From NCBI GenBank assembly GCA_025351385.1, contig JANXWA010000036.1:1-64000 (forward strand): a stretch of 64,000 nt of DNA, read 5' to 3'. The notes below the pieces were generated by a model. It saw nothing but the letters and a program-made list of their open reading frames with translations. It was not told the DNA's origin and did no database searches. The stretch comes from Acidimicrobiales bacterium (GTDB taxonomy: Bacteria; Actinomycetota; Acidimicrobiia; Acidimicrobiales; RAAP-2). Both the position numbers and the translations under genes were made by a program. This document shows, piece by piece, positions 28,945 through 37,683 of this stretch. Position 1 is the first letter of the stretch, and each line of letters begins with the position of its first letter.

Positions 28945-29994
28945 CTACCGATCGGCGTCGCGAAAGAGCGCATACAGCGAGGACATCTCCTCGAGGCAGA
29001 GCGCGAGGCCCCGGATGACGACGGTGTCGGGCTCGAGAGCGACCTCGACCTCCACGCCGGTGTTGGCCGCGATGAGCTCGGCGAAGTCGGCGAGTTGGGC
29101 CTGGCCGCCGACCATCGTCAGCCCCCGCGCGCTGACGTCCTGGGAGAGGTCGGGCGGCGCGTCGCCGAGGCACTCTTGCACCATGCGCACCGTCGAGGTG
29201 ACGACCTCGTGAGCGGCGGCGTTCACGAGGTCGGCGTCGACGTCGACCTCGACGAGTTCGCCCCGGTCGACGGTGCGCGCGAGCACCACTTGGGAGAGGC
29301 CGCGGGTGCGGCCCATCGCCGACGCGAGATGGAACTTCAGGTTCTCCACGACCGCCGGCGCGACGACGACGCCGAGCTGGATGCGCAGCAACGACGCGAT
29401 CGCGGCGTCGAAGTCGTTGCCTCCCTGGCGACGGGCGCTTCCGGTCACGATGCCGCCGAGCGAGATCACCGCGGCCTCGCTGGCCCCGGCGCCGAGCAGC
29501 GCCACCGCCGACCCGACGGGGTCCTGGACCGGCAGACCGAGACCGATGGCCGCCGCGATCGGCGCCTCAATCAGGCTCACCTCGCGCGCGCCGGCCTGGA
29601 TCGCCGCCTGGCGCAGGGCGCGGCGCTCGATGGGCGTGGCGAGCGAGGGCACGCTCATGACGACGCGGGCCCGGCTCAGCTTGGAGATGCCGGCGCGCTC
29701 GAACAGTCCGGCGATGAGCCGGGCCGTCACGTCGAAGTCGACCGTGGCACCCTGGGCGAGCGGCCGGAAGACGACCACGTGGCGCGGGGTTCGCGCGACC
29801 ATGTCGAGCGCCCCGTGACCGACCTCGACGACCGAGCCGGTGTTCGTGTCGATGGCGACCAGGGTCGGCTCGTCGAAGAGGATGCCCCGTTGGGCCGTGG
29901 CGAGGCGCGAATGGGCGGTTCCAATGTCGAGCGCGACGTCCAATGGCACAATCAAGGATGATAGGGCGACAGTCACTTGAGCCCTTTGATTCAC
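28945..29994 (-). CDS. MreB-like actin-family protein
   Basis: DIGTAHSRLATAQRGILFDEPTLVAID, VVFRPLAQGATVDFD, AVISLGGIV...GGNDFDAAI match the MreB layout; exact start uncertain (GTG). Confidence 0.85.
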   Translation of the reverse strand: MNQRAQVTVALSSLIVPLDVALDIGTAHSRLATAQRGILFDEPTLVAIDTNTGSVVEVGHGALDMVARTPRHVVVFRPLAQGATVDFDVTARLIAGLFERAGISKLSRARVVMSVPSLATPIERRALRQAAIQAGAREVSLIEAPIAAAIGLGLPVQDPVGSAVALLGAGASEAAVISLGGIVTGSARRQGGNDFDAAIASLLRIQLGVVVAPAVVENLKFHLASAMGRTRGLSQVVLARTVDRGELVEVDVDADLVNAAAHEVVTSTVRMVQECLGDAPPDLSQDVSARGLTMVGGQAQLADFAELIAANTGVEVEVALEPDTVVIRGLALCLEEMSSLYALFRDADR

Positions 29995-30007
29995 TAGCCT
30001 TCTCTAC

Positions 30008-31093
30008 GTGACTAACTGGGGACCCGTCGACTGGTGGCGCGCGCGACGCGGGTATTCGGGCCCGCCCCCGAAGCACGCGCGCACGTGGGTCCACCCCAGC
30101 GAACTGCCGAGCTTCGAGTCTCTCGACGTGTCGCCCGTCTGGCAGATCCAGTCTCGCGCGGCCCGCCTCACCGGCGTCGTCATGGCCGCGGCACTCATCG
30201 CCGGCTCGGCCGGTCTTCTCATCACCCGCAACGCCAGCTCCTCCGAGACCCCCCTACCGGCGCACGTCGCGAAATCCCTGAGCGCGCTGCCGGCCAACAG
30301 CCGCCTCGCGGCCGAGCACACGGTCGATCTCACCATCACGACGCCCGGCCACGTGCGGGTCGTCGCCGCCATGGTCCTGCCCCACCAGCTGGCCGTCACG
30401 ACAACGCCGATCCCCTCGTCCGCACAGATCACGGGTTCGACGACCAAGCTGGTCAACTTCCCGGTCACCTGGGTCGGTCGTGACAAGGTGATGGGCTTTT
30501 CGATCGTGCGACTCGGTCGGCGAATCCCTTCGCTCACCTTCGCCCCTCTGCCGGCGACCGCGCCCGTCGTCGCCATCTCGCCGATCCTCAAGACGACGGC
30601 AAGCCCTCCGCAGTTCGCGTGGGCCGCCACCACCCTCGGTGACCCCTCGATCAACGCCACCGGAGTCATCAGCTACCTTTCGGTCGCCTCGGATTCGGAC
30701 ACCAACGGCTTCGTGGACGCGGTGGCCGTGAACAAGAGCGGCCAGGTCGTGGCCGTGCTCTCGACGGGCCACCTGTGGTACTCGGCCCAGTTCGTGGCGC
30801 GCATTGCCTACATCGTGGCGACGGGGCGGGGCTGTCACTCCAGCCTCGGCATCGTCGGGGCCTCCGCCCAGGGCGGAGGCGTCCTCGTGCAGCGAGTGCT
30901 GCCCAAGACGCCAGCCCAGTGGCACTTCAAGAAGGGCGACGTCGTGACCGCCCTCAACGGCAAGGGGACCGACACCTTCTCCGCGCTCGTCACCGAGCTC
31001 TACCTCACGCCGGCCTACTCGTCGGCGAAGGTCACCTTCGTGCGCAACGCAACAATCCACCACGCCGTCATGACGCTCGGCTGCGCACTCTAG
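30008..31093 (+). CDS. Membrane-anchored S1C/HtrA-like protein with PDZ domain, catalytic motifs apparently lost
   Basis: TWVHPSELPS N-terminus, one TM, degenerate trypsin-like region, PDZ-like GVLVQRVLPKTPAQWHFKKGDVVTALNGKGTDTFSALVTEL. Confidence 0.7.
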   Translation: MTNWGPVDWWRARRGYSGPPPKHARTWVHPSELPSFESLDVSPVWQIQSRAARLTGVVMAAALIAGSAGLLITRNASSSETPLPAHVAKSLSALPANSRLAAEHTVDLTITTPGHVRVVAAMVLPHQLAVTTTPIPSSAQITGSTTKLVNFPVTWVGRDKVMGFSIVRLGRRIPSLTFAPLPATAPVVAISPILKTTASPPQFAWAATTLGDPSINATGVISYLSVASDSDTNGFVDAVAVNKSGQVVAVLSTGHLWYSAQFVARIAYIVATGRGCHSSLGIVGASAQGGGVLVQRVLPKTPAQWHFKKGDVVTALNGKGTDTFSALVTELYLTPAYSSAKVTFVRNATIHHAVMTLGCAL

Positions 31094-31102
31094 GTTGGAT
31101 TC

Positions 31103-32224
31103 GTGAGCGACAACCCCTTCGGCGGCATGTTCGGCGACATCTTCTCCCTGCTCGGTCAGCAGGGGCCCGACGCCTGGTACACCACGGCGACCCAGTTGGC
31201 CCTCAACATCGCGCGCGGAGCCGACGGCGACCCCAACCCCGAGCCGATCGAGCGCCAACGCCTCGAGGAGTTCGCCCCAATCGTCGGACGCCACGTGGAC
31301 GCCCTGCTCGGAGTGCCGCGCGAACACGCCGTCACCGCCGTCAATCGCACCATGCTCACCTTGGCGGCGTTGGCGCAGTGGCGGCCCCTGATGGAGCCAA
31401 TGGTCGCCTCGAGCGCCTCGATGGGTGAGGACCTGGATCTCGCCGACAATCCCTTGATGGCCCAGATGGCGTCGACCCTCGGACCGCTCTTCGCGGGCTT
31501 CCAGATGGGCTCGGTCGCCGGTCACTTCTCCGAACGGGCCTGGTCGCTCGCGGCGCTACCGCTGCCCCGACTCGACGACCAGCGACTGCTGGTCGTGAAC
31601 AACCTGAAGTCCTTCGCCGAAGCCTGGTCGCTCGAGCGCGACGAGGTCTACGTCTTCGCCCTCGCCCAGGAGTTCGTGGCGTCGCTCGTACTCACCCAGT
31701 CCGGCACCGGCGACGCACTGCGAGCCCTGCTGATCGACGCCGTGCGCGAGGCCGCGAAGGCCCAGGGCGACCTGCTCACCAAGCTCCAGTCGATGGTCGA
31801 TCCGAGCGACCTGGACAAGCTGATGAGCGATCCCGAGTCCCTGCTCGACGGCATCGAGATGCCCGAGGAGACCGACGCGACGCGCGCGATCAACGCCGCC
31901 GCGAGCGTGCTGCTCGCGTTCTTCGAGGCGGCCGCCCACGAGATCACCGCCGCCATCCTCGGTCCCCGACCGGCCCTCGTGGAGGCCTACCGGCGCCACC
32001 GGCGAAGCGACGCGCGCGGCGAGGACGCCGCGTCGGCGCTCTTTGGAATCTCGACCCAGGGTCCCCACCACGACGCGGCGGCGAGGTTCGTGGCGTCGAT
32101 GAAGAACGAGCACACGTTACGAGTCTTTGACGCGTTGCTACGCGTCGACGGCCTGCCGAGCAGCGCCGAACTCGACGACCCGGCCTCGTGGTTCGAGCGG
32201 GTCACGAACTCGCCGTTGGCCTAG
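31103..32224 (+). CDS. Zinc-dependent metalloprotease-like (Zincin_2-type) protein, possibly inactive
   Basis: GTG start; MSDNPFGGMFGDIFSLLGQQGPDAWYTTATQLALNIARG; C-terminal LRVFDALLRVDGLPSSAELDDPASWFERV. Confidence 0.65.
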   Translation: MSDNPFGGMFGDIFSLLGQQGPDAWYTTATQLALNIARGADGDPNPEPIERQRLEEFAPIVGRHVDALLGVPREHAVTAVNRTMLTLAALAQWRPLMEPMVASSASMGEDLDLADNPLMAQMASTLGPLFAGFQMGSVAGHFSERAWSLAALPLPRLDDQRLLVVNNLKSFAEAWSLERDEVYVFALAQEFVASLVLTQSGTGDALRALLIDAVREAAKAQGDLLTKLQSMVDPSDLDKLMSDPESLLDGIEMPEETDATRAINAAASVLLAFFEAAAHEITAAILGPRPALVEAYRRHRRSDARGEDAASALFGISTQGPHHDAAARFVASMKNEHTLRVFDALLRVDGLPSSAELDDPASWFERVTNSPLA

Positions 32225-32499
32225 CTCTCCTCGTCGTAGCCGAGGTTCCACTCGACCAGAAGGTTCTCTCGCTCGGCGTCGCGGTTGACCCGCTCGCGAT
32301 TGCGCCGGAACTGGGGGTCGTGGGGCGGCAAAAACCGCAGTCGGGCGTCGACCCGGTCGACGAAGGCCTGGATCTGCTCCTCGTCGCCAAAGACCATGCG
32401 GCACTCCCAGTGGGGCGCGACGGGGCCGAGATATATCACTTGTACGTGACCAACGGGGTCGACGACCTCGGTGGTCTCGGTGGTCGGAACCTGGCTCAC
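32221..32499 (-). CDS. Conserved-type small hypothetical protein
   Basis: ORF MSQVPTTETTEVVDPVGHVQVIYLGPVAPHWECRMVFGDEEQIQAFVDRVDARLRFLPPHDPQFRRNRERVN...; good coding character. Confidence 0.55.
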   Translation of the reverse strand: MSQVPTTETTEVVDPVGHVQVIYLGPVAPHWECRMVFGDEEQIQAFVDRVDARLRFLPPHDPQFRRNRERVNRDAERENLLVEWNLGYDEES

Positions 32500-32688
32500 G
32501 GTGCTCCTTTGGCGTACCTCGATGCTGCGAGGGGCCTATTCTACCGTTTGGCGTCGGAGGGCCACCGGGCCTGGTGCGTATGGCGCAGGTGCCCGCCTCG
32601 CCTCGTGAACAAGTGAACGTATCGTTATCTGATTGCAACACAACATGTCGCTACTGTGCGTAGTAGGGACCCGGTGGGGAGGGCGTGC

Positions 32689-32940
32689 ATGAGTACCGAA
32701 TGGATGGCAGACGGCAAGTGTCGTGAGTACCCGCCTGGCACCTGCTTTCCCAAGGACGGCGTCGGCGTGATCATCGCCCAGCGCGTCTGCGCGCAGTGCT
32801 CCGTGGCGAGCCAGTGCCTGGAGTACGCGTTGGAGAACCACATCGACCACGGAATCTGGGGTGGACGCAGCGAGCGCGAACGTCGTCGCATCCTGCGCGA
32901 ACGTCGCCGTCGGCGCGTCTTGAACATCGACGCCAGCTGA
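32689..32940 (+). CDS. WhiB-family Fe-S transcriptional regulator
   Basis: GKC...VCAQCSVASQCLEYALENHIDHGIWGGRSERERRRI. Confidence 0.95.
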   Translation: MSTEWMADGKCREYPPGTCFPKDGVGVIIAQRVCAQCSVASQCLEYALENHIDHGIWGGRSERERRRILRERRRRRVLNIDAS

Positions 32941-32949
32941 TCCCCTGAC

Positions 32950-33771
32950 GTGTTCGAGTGCGTGGTCAACGTCTCTGAGGGACGCCACGCCGAGGTACTC
33001 AACGAACTCTCCTCTTCGACCGGACCCTCGCTGCGGGACCGTCATAGCGACCCCTTCCACAACCGCTCGGTCTTCACGCTCGTCAACGGGCCCGACGAGC
33101 TCGAACGGGACGTCCGTGGGCTGATCCGGTCGGCCTTCGCGCGTCTGGACATCACCGAGCACGTGGGTGTCCACCCACGATTCGGGGTGGTGGACGTGGT
33201 GCCGTTCGTGGCCCTGGACTCGTCGCAGGCCGCGACCGCTAGGTCCCTGCGCGACGACACGGCCCGGTGGGTCGCCGAGACCTTTCAGGTGCCCTGCTTC
33301 CTCTACGGCGAGGTCGCCGGGCGGCCACGCACCCTGCCCGACTTGCGCCGCGATGCCTTCAAGGCGCTCCTGCCCGACGTCGGCCCGTCCCGACCAGCGC
33401 CCCGGCTCGGCGCGGTCGCCGTCGGGGCGAGACCCGTGCTCGTGGCGTGGAACCTCTGGCTGCACGACGTGTCGATCGACGAGGCCCGCACCATCGCGAG
33501 GGCCGTGCGCCGACCGGAGGTGCGCGCGATGGGCTTCGTCGTCGGGGACGAGGTCCAGGTGAGTTGCAACCTGATCGACCCGGCGCGGGTCGGCCCTTCG
33601 GCCCTCTACGACCAGGTCAACGGTCTGCTGCCCCGGCGCGGCGAGATCCTTCGGGCCGAACTGGTGGGACTCGTGCCGCGCTCGGTGCTCGAGGGCGAGG
33701 ACCGCGACCGCTGGGAGCAACTGGGACTGAGCGAGGCCACGACCATCGAGGGCCGACTGGCCGGTTCGTAG
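32950..33771 (+). CDS. ftcD: Glutamate formiminotransferase (FtcD N-terminal type)
   Basis: FECVVNVSEGRHAEVLNEL...DRHSDPFHNRSVFTLVN...ARTIARAVR; GTG start. Confidence 0.9.
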   Translation: MFECVVNVSEGRHAEVLNELSSSTGPSLRDRHSDPFHNRSVFTLVNGPDELERDVRGLIRSAFARLDITEHVGVHPRFGVVDVVPFVALDSSQAATARSLRDDTARWVAETFQVPCFLYGEVAGRPRTLPDLRRDAFKALLPDVGPSRPAPRLGAVAVGARPVLVAWNLWLHDVSIDEARTIARAVRRPEVRAMGFVVGDEVQVSCNLIDPARVGPSALYDQVNGLLPRRGEILRAELVGLVPRSVLEGEDRDRWEQLGLSEATTIEGRLAGS

Positions 33772-33784
33772 GGCCGTTGGCGGT

Positions 33785-34060
33785 TCAGCTCGCCTGGGCA
33801 CGCCGCTCGATCGCCCGAGCCCGGCGAAGACGGCGCCGTTCGCGCTCGCTCATACCGCCCCAGATGCCGAACTTCTCACCGTTCTCGAGGGCGTACTCGA
33901 GGCAGTCCTCGCGTGCGACGCAGCCGCGACAGACCTCCTTGGCCTCCCGGGTCGAGGCACCGCGCTCGGGGAAGAAGAGGTCAGGGTCGACGCCCATGCA
34001 GTTGGCACGGGCCTGCCAGCCTCGATCTTCCATTCCGCTCATCAGTTCCACGATCTCCAC
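33785..34060 (-). CDS. WhiB-family Fe-S transcriptional regulator
   Basis: ANCMGVDPDLFFPERGASTREAKEVCRGCVAREDCLEYALENGEKFGIWGGMSERERRRLRR. Confidence 0.96.
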   Translation of the reverse strand: MEIVELMSGMEDRGWQARANCMGVDPDLFFPERGASTREAKEVCRGCVAREDCLEYALENGEKFGIWGGMSERERRRLRRARAIERRAQAS

Positions 34061-34089
34061 GCTGCCGCCTCCCCCGCGGTGGCTTCCAC

Positions 34090-34111
34090 CACCGTTGTAA
34101 TTACAACGGTG
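34090..34111. promoter_or_regulatory. Perfect 22-bp palindrome CACCGTTGTAATTACAACGGTG upstream of whiB
   Basis: Read directly; about 30 bp upstream of the minus-strand whiB start. Confidence 0.8.
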
Positions 34112-34187
34112 TCATTGTGGCGGGAAATGCGACAAAAAGCAAATGGAAAGGTGAAGAACCCTGATCACGCCGGATTTCGAGGTACCG

Positions 34188-36182
34188 TCAGCTCGCTCGG
34201 CGGTGGCGAACGAAGTCGTCGAGGGCGTAGGTGCCCAATTCGTCGACGTCGGTGTAGAAGAGCCGTCCCCCGTTCACCCGCGCGATCTGCTCAACGAAAG
34301 GGAACTGACTTCGTTCGATGTCGAGGGCGAAGGTGTTGATCGTGATGCCGGCCTTGGTGCAGCGAAGGACCTCGGCCATGGTCTTGTCGAGGGTCTCTTG
34401 GACCGGCGGCCAGGCGAAGAACGGCTCGCCCGAGGCCGTCAGGTGAGCCGTTGGCTCGCCGTCGGTCACGACCACGATCTGGCGCTCGCCGCGCTCGTTG
34501 CGCATGAGGTGGCGGCTGAGCGCCAGCGCGTGCTGGAGGTTGGTGCCGTAGGCGTAGTCGATCGTCAACGCCGGGACGTCCTCGACCTTCAGCTCCTGGG
34601 CCGTCTCGCCGAAGCCGACGACGGCCACGAAGTCACGGGGGAACTTCGAGCGGATGAGCGAGGTCAGGGCCAGCACCATCTTCTTCGCGGGCACGAGGTT
34701 CGACCGCATGGCCATGGAGAGCGAGAGGTCGATGGCGAAGACCGTCGCCGACTTCTTCGTCGACTCGAACTCCTCGACCTCGAAGTCGTCGGCGTGCAGC
34801 TGGACCGGTGTTCCCGGTCCTTGGCGTAACACCGCGTTGCGCAGGGTCTTGGCGAGGTGCAACGAGAACGGCTGGCCCGGCTCCCAGGGCTTGGACGTCT
34901 CCTCGCGGTCGCCGCCGCGAGAGACCGTCGGCTCGCGGTGCGCGCCGATCGTCGGAGAGTTCCGCAGCTGGGCGAAGAGGGCCTTCAGCGCGCTCTGGCC
35001 GACTTGGCGCACGCCCTTGGGCGTGAGGCGCAGCCGATTGCCCTGACGATCGACGAATCCCTGGTCCTTTAGCGCCTTCAGCGCCTTCTGGAGTCGAACG
35101 ACGTGCTGGGCGGCGTCATCGCCGAGATTGCGCCGCAGCGCCTCGACGTCGACCTCGGGTAGCCCCTGGGCGGCGTTGGCCTGGCCGAGGAACTGCTCGA
35201 GGCCCCGCAGCTCGCCGAGCTGCTCGGCCACCGACGCCGCGTCGGCGAAACTCGAGCCGTTGTTGCCGCGCATGCGGTGCGCCTGGTTCCAGTCGATGTC
35301 GGGCGTCGCCATGCGCAGGTTCGACACCAACCGGTTCATGGAGAAGTTGAGCTCCATGTTCTCCATCATCTGACCGAAAAGCGAGCGCAGCTCGCCCTGC
35401 TGCTCAGAGGAGAGGGAGTTGAACATCGCCTCGGCCGCGGCGGCGCGCTCGGCCATCATGCGCACCACGTCCTCCAGGCTCTGCGCCCCGGGGAAGTAGT
35501 CGCCGAACTTCGCCATGAAGTCCTCGAAGGCGGGGTCGAGCTCCTCGCCGCGGCGGTCCTGCTCGATCATCGTCGAGAGGGCGTCCATCATGTCGCGCAT
35601 CCGGGCGAGCTCTTCGGGGTCGGGGCGGCCCATGAACTCCTTGCTCTGCTCGAAGTACGTGTCGAGCACGTCACGCTCCAACTCGGAGAGCAGCTCCTCG
35701 AACTGCTCGCGGGCCTCGGAGGACACGAACTCGTAGCTGCGATAGTCACCGAGTCGCTCACCCAGTCGGTCGCTCATGAGCTCGCGTTGCATGCGCTTCT
35801 GGCCAACCAGGTCGCGCGTCACCTCCTTTCGCCTCTCGTCGTCGGACGCCACCGCTTCGTCGAGAAGTTCCTCGAGCTCGGCGCCCTCGATCGTCTCGAT
35901 CTCGTCGAGCCAGTCGCGGTAGCGCTGCATCTCGCCGTCCGGGTCGGCCTGGCTCTCGAGCTCCCGGCGCTTGGCGCGGGTCCGCTCGAGCAGGTCGCGC
36001 AGCCCCTCGACGCGCTGGCCGTCGGCGTTCGTGTAGCCCTCGCGCAGCAGGCGGTCCATCGCCTCTTCGAGGTCGCCGTTCTCCATGAAGTCGTCGGCGA
36101 GCATCGCCAGCATCTCTTCGACGTCGAGGTCGTCGAAGTCGTCATCCTCGCCGAAACGGCGAAAGCCGTAGCGGACGGCCAC
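34188..36182 (-). CDS. VWA-domain protein (CoxE/Mg-chelatase ChlD-like)
   Basis: MIDAS FAIDLSLSMAMRSN...VVVTDGEPTAH; overlaps stop/start with an upstream AAA ATPase. Confidence 0.88.
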   Translation of the reverse strand: MAVRYGFRRFGEDDDFDDLDVEEMLAMLADDFMENGDLEEAMDRLLREGYTNADGQRVEGLRDLLERTRAKRRELESQADPDGEMQRYRDWLDEIETIEGAELEELLDEAVASDDERRKEVTRDLVGQKRMQRELMSDRLGERLGDYRSYEFVSSEAREQFEELLSELERDVLDTYFEQSKEFMGRPDPEELARMRDMMDALSTMIEQDRRGEELDPAFEDFMAKFGDYFPGAQSLEDVVRMMAERAAAAEAMFNSLSSEQQGELRSLFGQMMENMELNFSMNRLVSNLRMATPDIDWNQAHRMRGNNGSSFADAASVAEQLGELRGLEQFLGQANAAQGLPEVDVEALRRNLGDDAAQHVVRLQKALKALKDQGFVDRQGNRLRLTPKGVRQVGQSALKALFAQLRNSPTIGAHREPTVSRGGDREETSKPWEPGQPFSLHLAKTLRNAVLRQGPGTPVQLHADDFEVEEFESTKKSATVFAIDLSLSMAMRSNLVPAKKMVLALTSLIRSKFPRDFVAVVGFGETAQELKVEDVPALTIDYAYGTNLQHALALSRHLMRNERGERQIVVVTDGEPTAHLTASGEPFFAWPPVQETLDKTMAEVLRCTKAGITINTFALDIERSQFPFVEQIARVNGGRLFYTDVDELGTYALDDFVRHRRAS

Positions 36183-37606
36183 TACCGGTTCCTCGAGCGG
36201 TAGAGGGCTCTCGGCCCGGCGGCGTCCTTCGCGAGCCGCTTCGTGAGGTACAGCCCCTCCAGCACGAACTCGGCCGCGGAGGCGAGCTCGCCGTCGGTCG
36301 CGTCCGGTCCGGCCACGCGACGCGCCGCTTCATCGAGCGCGGGCATCGCCGCGAGGACCGCGAGGTAGTCCCGGTCGGGCAGGTCATCGCCGGTGTGCAC
36401 GAGCGCCTCGGTGTTGAAGGCCTCGACGATCTCGGGGCCCTCCTCCAAGAGCACGTGCTCGGTGAAGCACTGGCGCACGGCGAGCGACACCAGCGCCGCG
36501 ATCACCTGGTCCGAGTCGCTGTCGTCCATCGTGTCGAACTCGATCTTGCCCTGGGTGGACTGGACCATCGCGCTGAGGTCGCTGACGCGGGGCACGACCG
36601 ACGTGTCGTGGGTGCGCAGCGTCCGACGAAGCGCGTTGGCGACCACGGTCTCGTAGTTGGCGATCGAGAGGCGCACCGACACCCCCGAGCTCTGACTGAT
36701 GACGTGGCTCTTGCGCGCGACGTGGCTGACGCGTGCGACGACGTCCTCGATGAACCACGGCACCTTGATCGGCACCGGCGACGTCGGGAGCTTCGCCTCC
36801 ATATGGATGATCTCGATCTCGGTCGTAAGCTCGTAGGGGTAGTGGGTGCGGATCTGACTGCCGAAGCGATCCTTCAGCGGCGTGATCAGGCGACCGCGGT
36901 TGGTGTAGTCCTCGGGGTTGGCCGTCGCGACGACCAGCACGTCGAGGTTGAGGCGCACGAGGTGGCCCCGAATCTGCACGTCGCGCTCCTCGAGGACGTT
37001 GAGCAGGCCCACCTGGATCCGCTCGGCGAGGTCGGGCAGCTCGTTCATCGCGAAGATGCCGCGGTTGGACTTGGGCACGAGTCCATAGGACAGGGCCTTG
37101 GGATCGTCGAGGAAGAGCCCCCCGGCGACCTTGATCGGGTCGACCTCGCCGATGAGGTCGGCCATCGACGTGTCGGGCGACGCCAGCTTCTCGGCGAAGC
37201 GCAGGGTCCGGTGCACCCAGGAGATCGGCGTGTCGTCGCCCTTCTGGGCAACCAGTTCAATGGCGTAGGCCGAGATCGGCGCGAACGGGTCGTCGCGCAC
37301 CTCGGAACCCTCGACAATCGGCAGCCAGTCGTCGAGGAGGCCCACCAGCGAGCGGATCATGCGGGTCTTAGCCTGACCGCGCTCGCCGAGCAGAATGATG
37401 TCGTGGCCGGCGAGGAGCGCCGTCTCGAGTTGGGGCAGCACGGAGTCCTCGTAGCCGAGCACCGCCGAGGTGAGCGGCTCTCCTGCGGCGAGGCGGGCCT
37501 CGAGATTGATGCGGATCTCCTCACGCACCGACTTGGGCTCGTAGCTCGACGCACGCAGCGCGCCCAGCGTGGTCGGCAGATAAGAGGGGGCGATTGGGGT
37601 AGTCAT
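36182..37606 (-). CDS. AAA+ ATPase, MoxR/Mg-chelatase ChlI-like
   Basis: HDIILLGERGQAKTRMIRSL Walker A; GIFAMNELPDLAERIQVGLLNVLEERDVQIRG; TANPEDYTNRGRLITPLKDRFG. Confidence 0.92.
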   Translation of the reverse strand: MTTPIAPSYLPTTLGALRASSYEPKSVREEIRINLEARLAAGEPLTSAVLGYEDSVLPQLETALLAGHDIILLGERGQAKTRMIRSLVGLLDDWLPIVEGSEVRDDPFAPISAYAIELVAQKGDDTPISWVHRTLRFAEKLASPDTSMADLIGEVDPIKVAGGLFLDDPKALSYGLVPKSNRGIFAMNELPDLAERIQVGLLNVLEERDVQIRGHLVRLNLDVLVVATANPEDYTNRGRLITPLKDRFGSQIRTHYPYELTTEIEIIHMEAKLPTSPVPIKVPWFIEDVVARVSHVARKSHVISQSSGVSVRLSIANYETVVANALRRTLRTHDTSVVPRVSDLSAMVQSTQGKIEFDTMDDSDSDQVIAALVSLAVRQCFTEHVLLEEGPEIVEAFNTEALVHTGDDLPDRDYLAVLAAMPALDEAARRVAGPDATDGELASAAEFVLEGLYLTKRLAKDAAGPRALYRSRNR

Positions 37607-37683
37607 AGATGCACTTTAAAGGGTCGCACCGATCCGCACCGCTCGCTCGAGGGCGTCCGCGACGAGGCCGCGCGGACCGGCCG

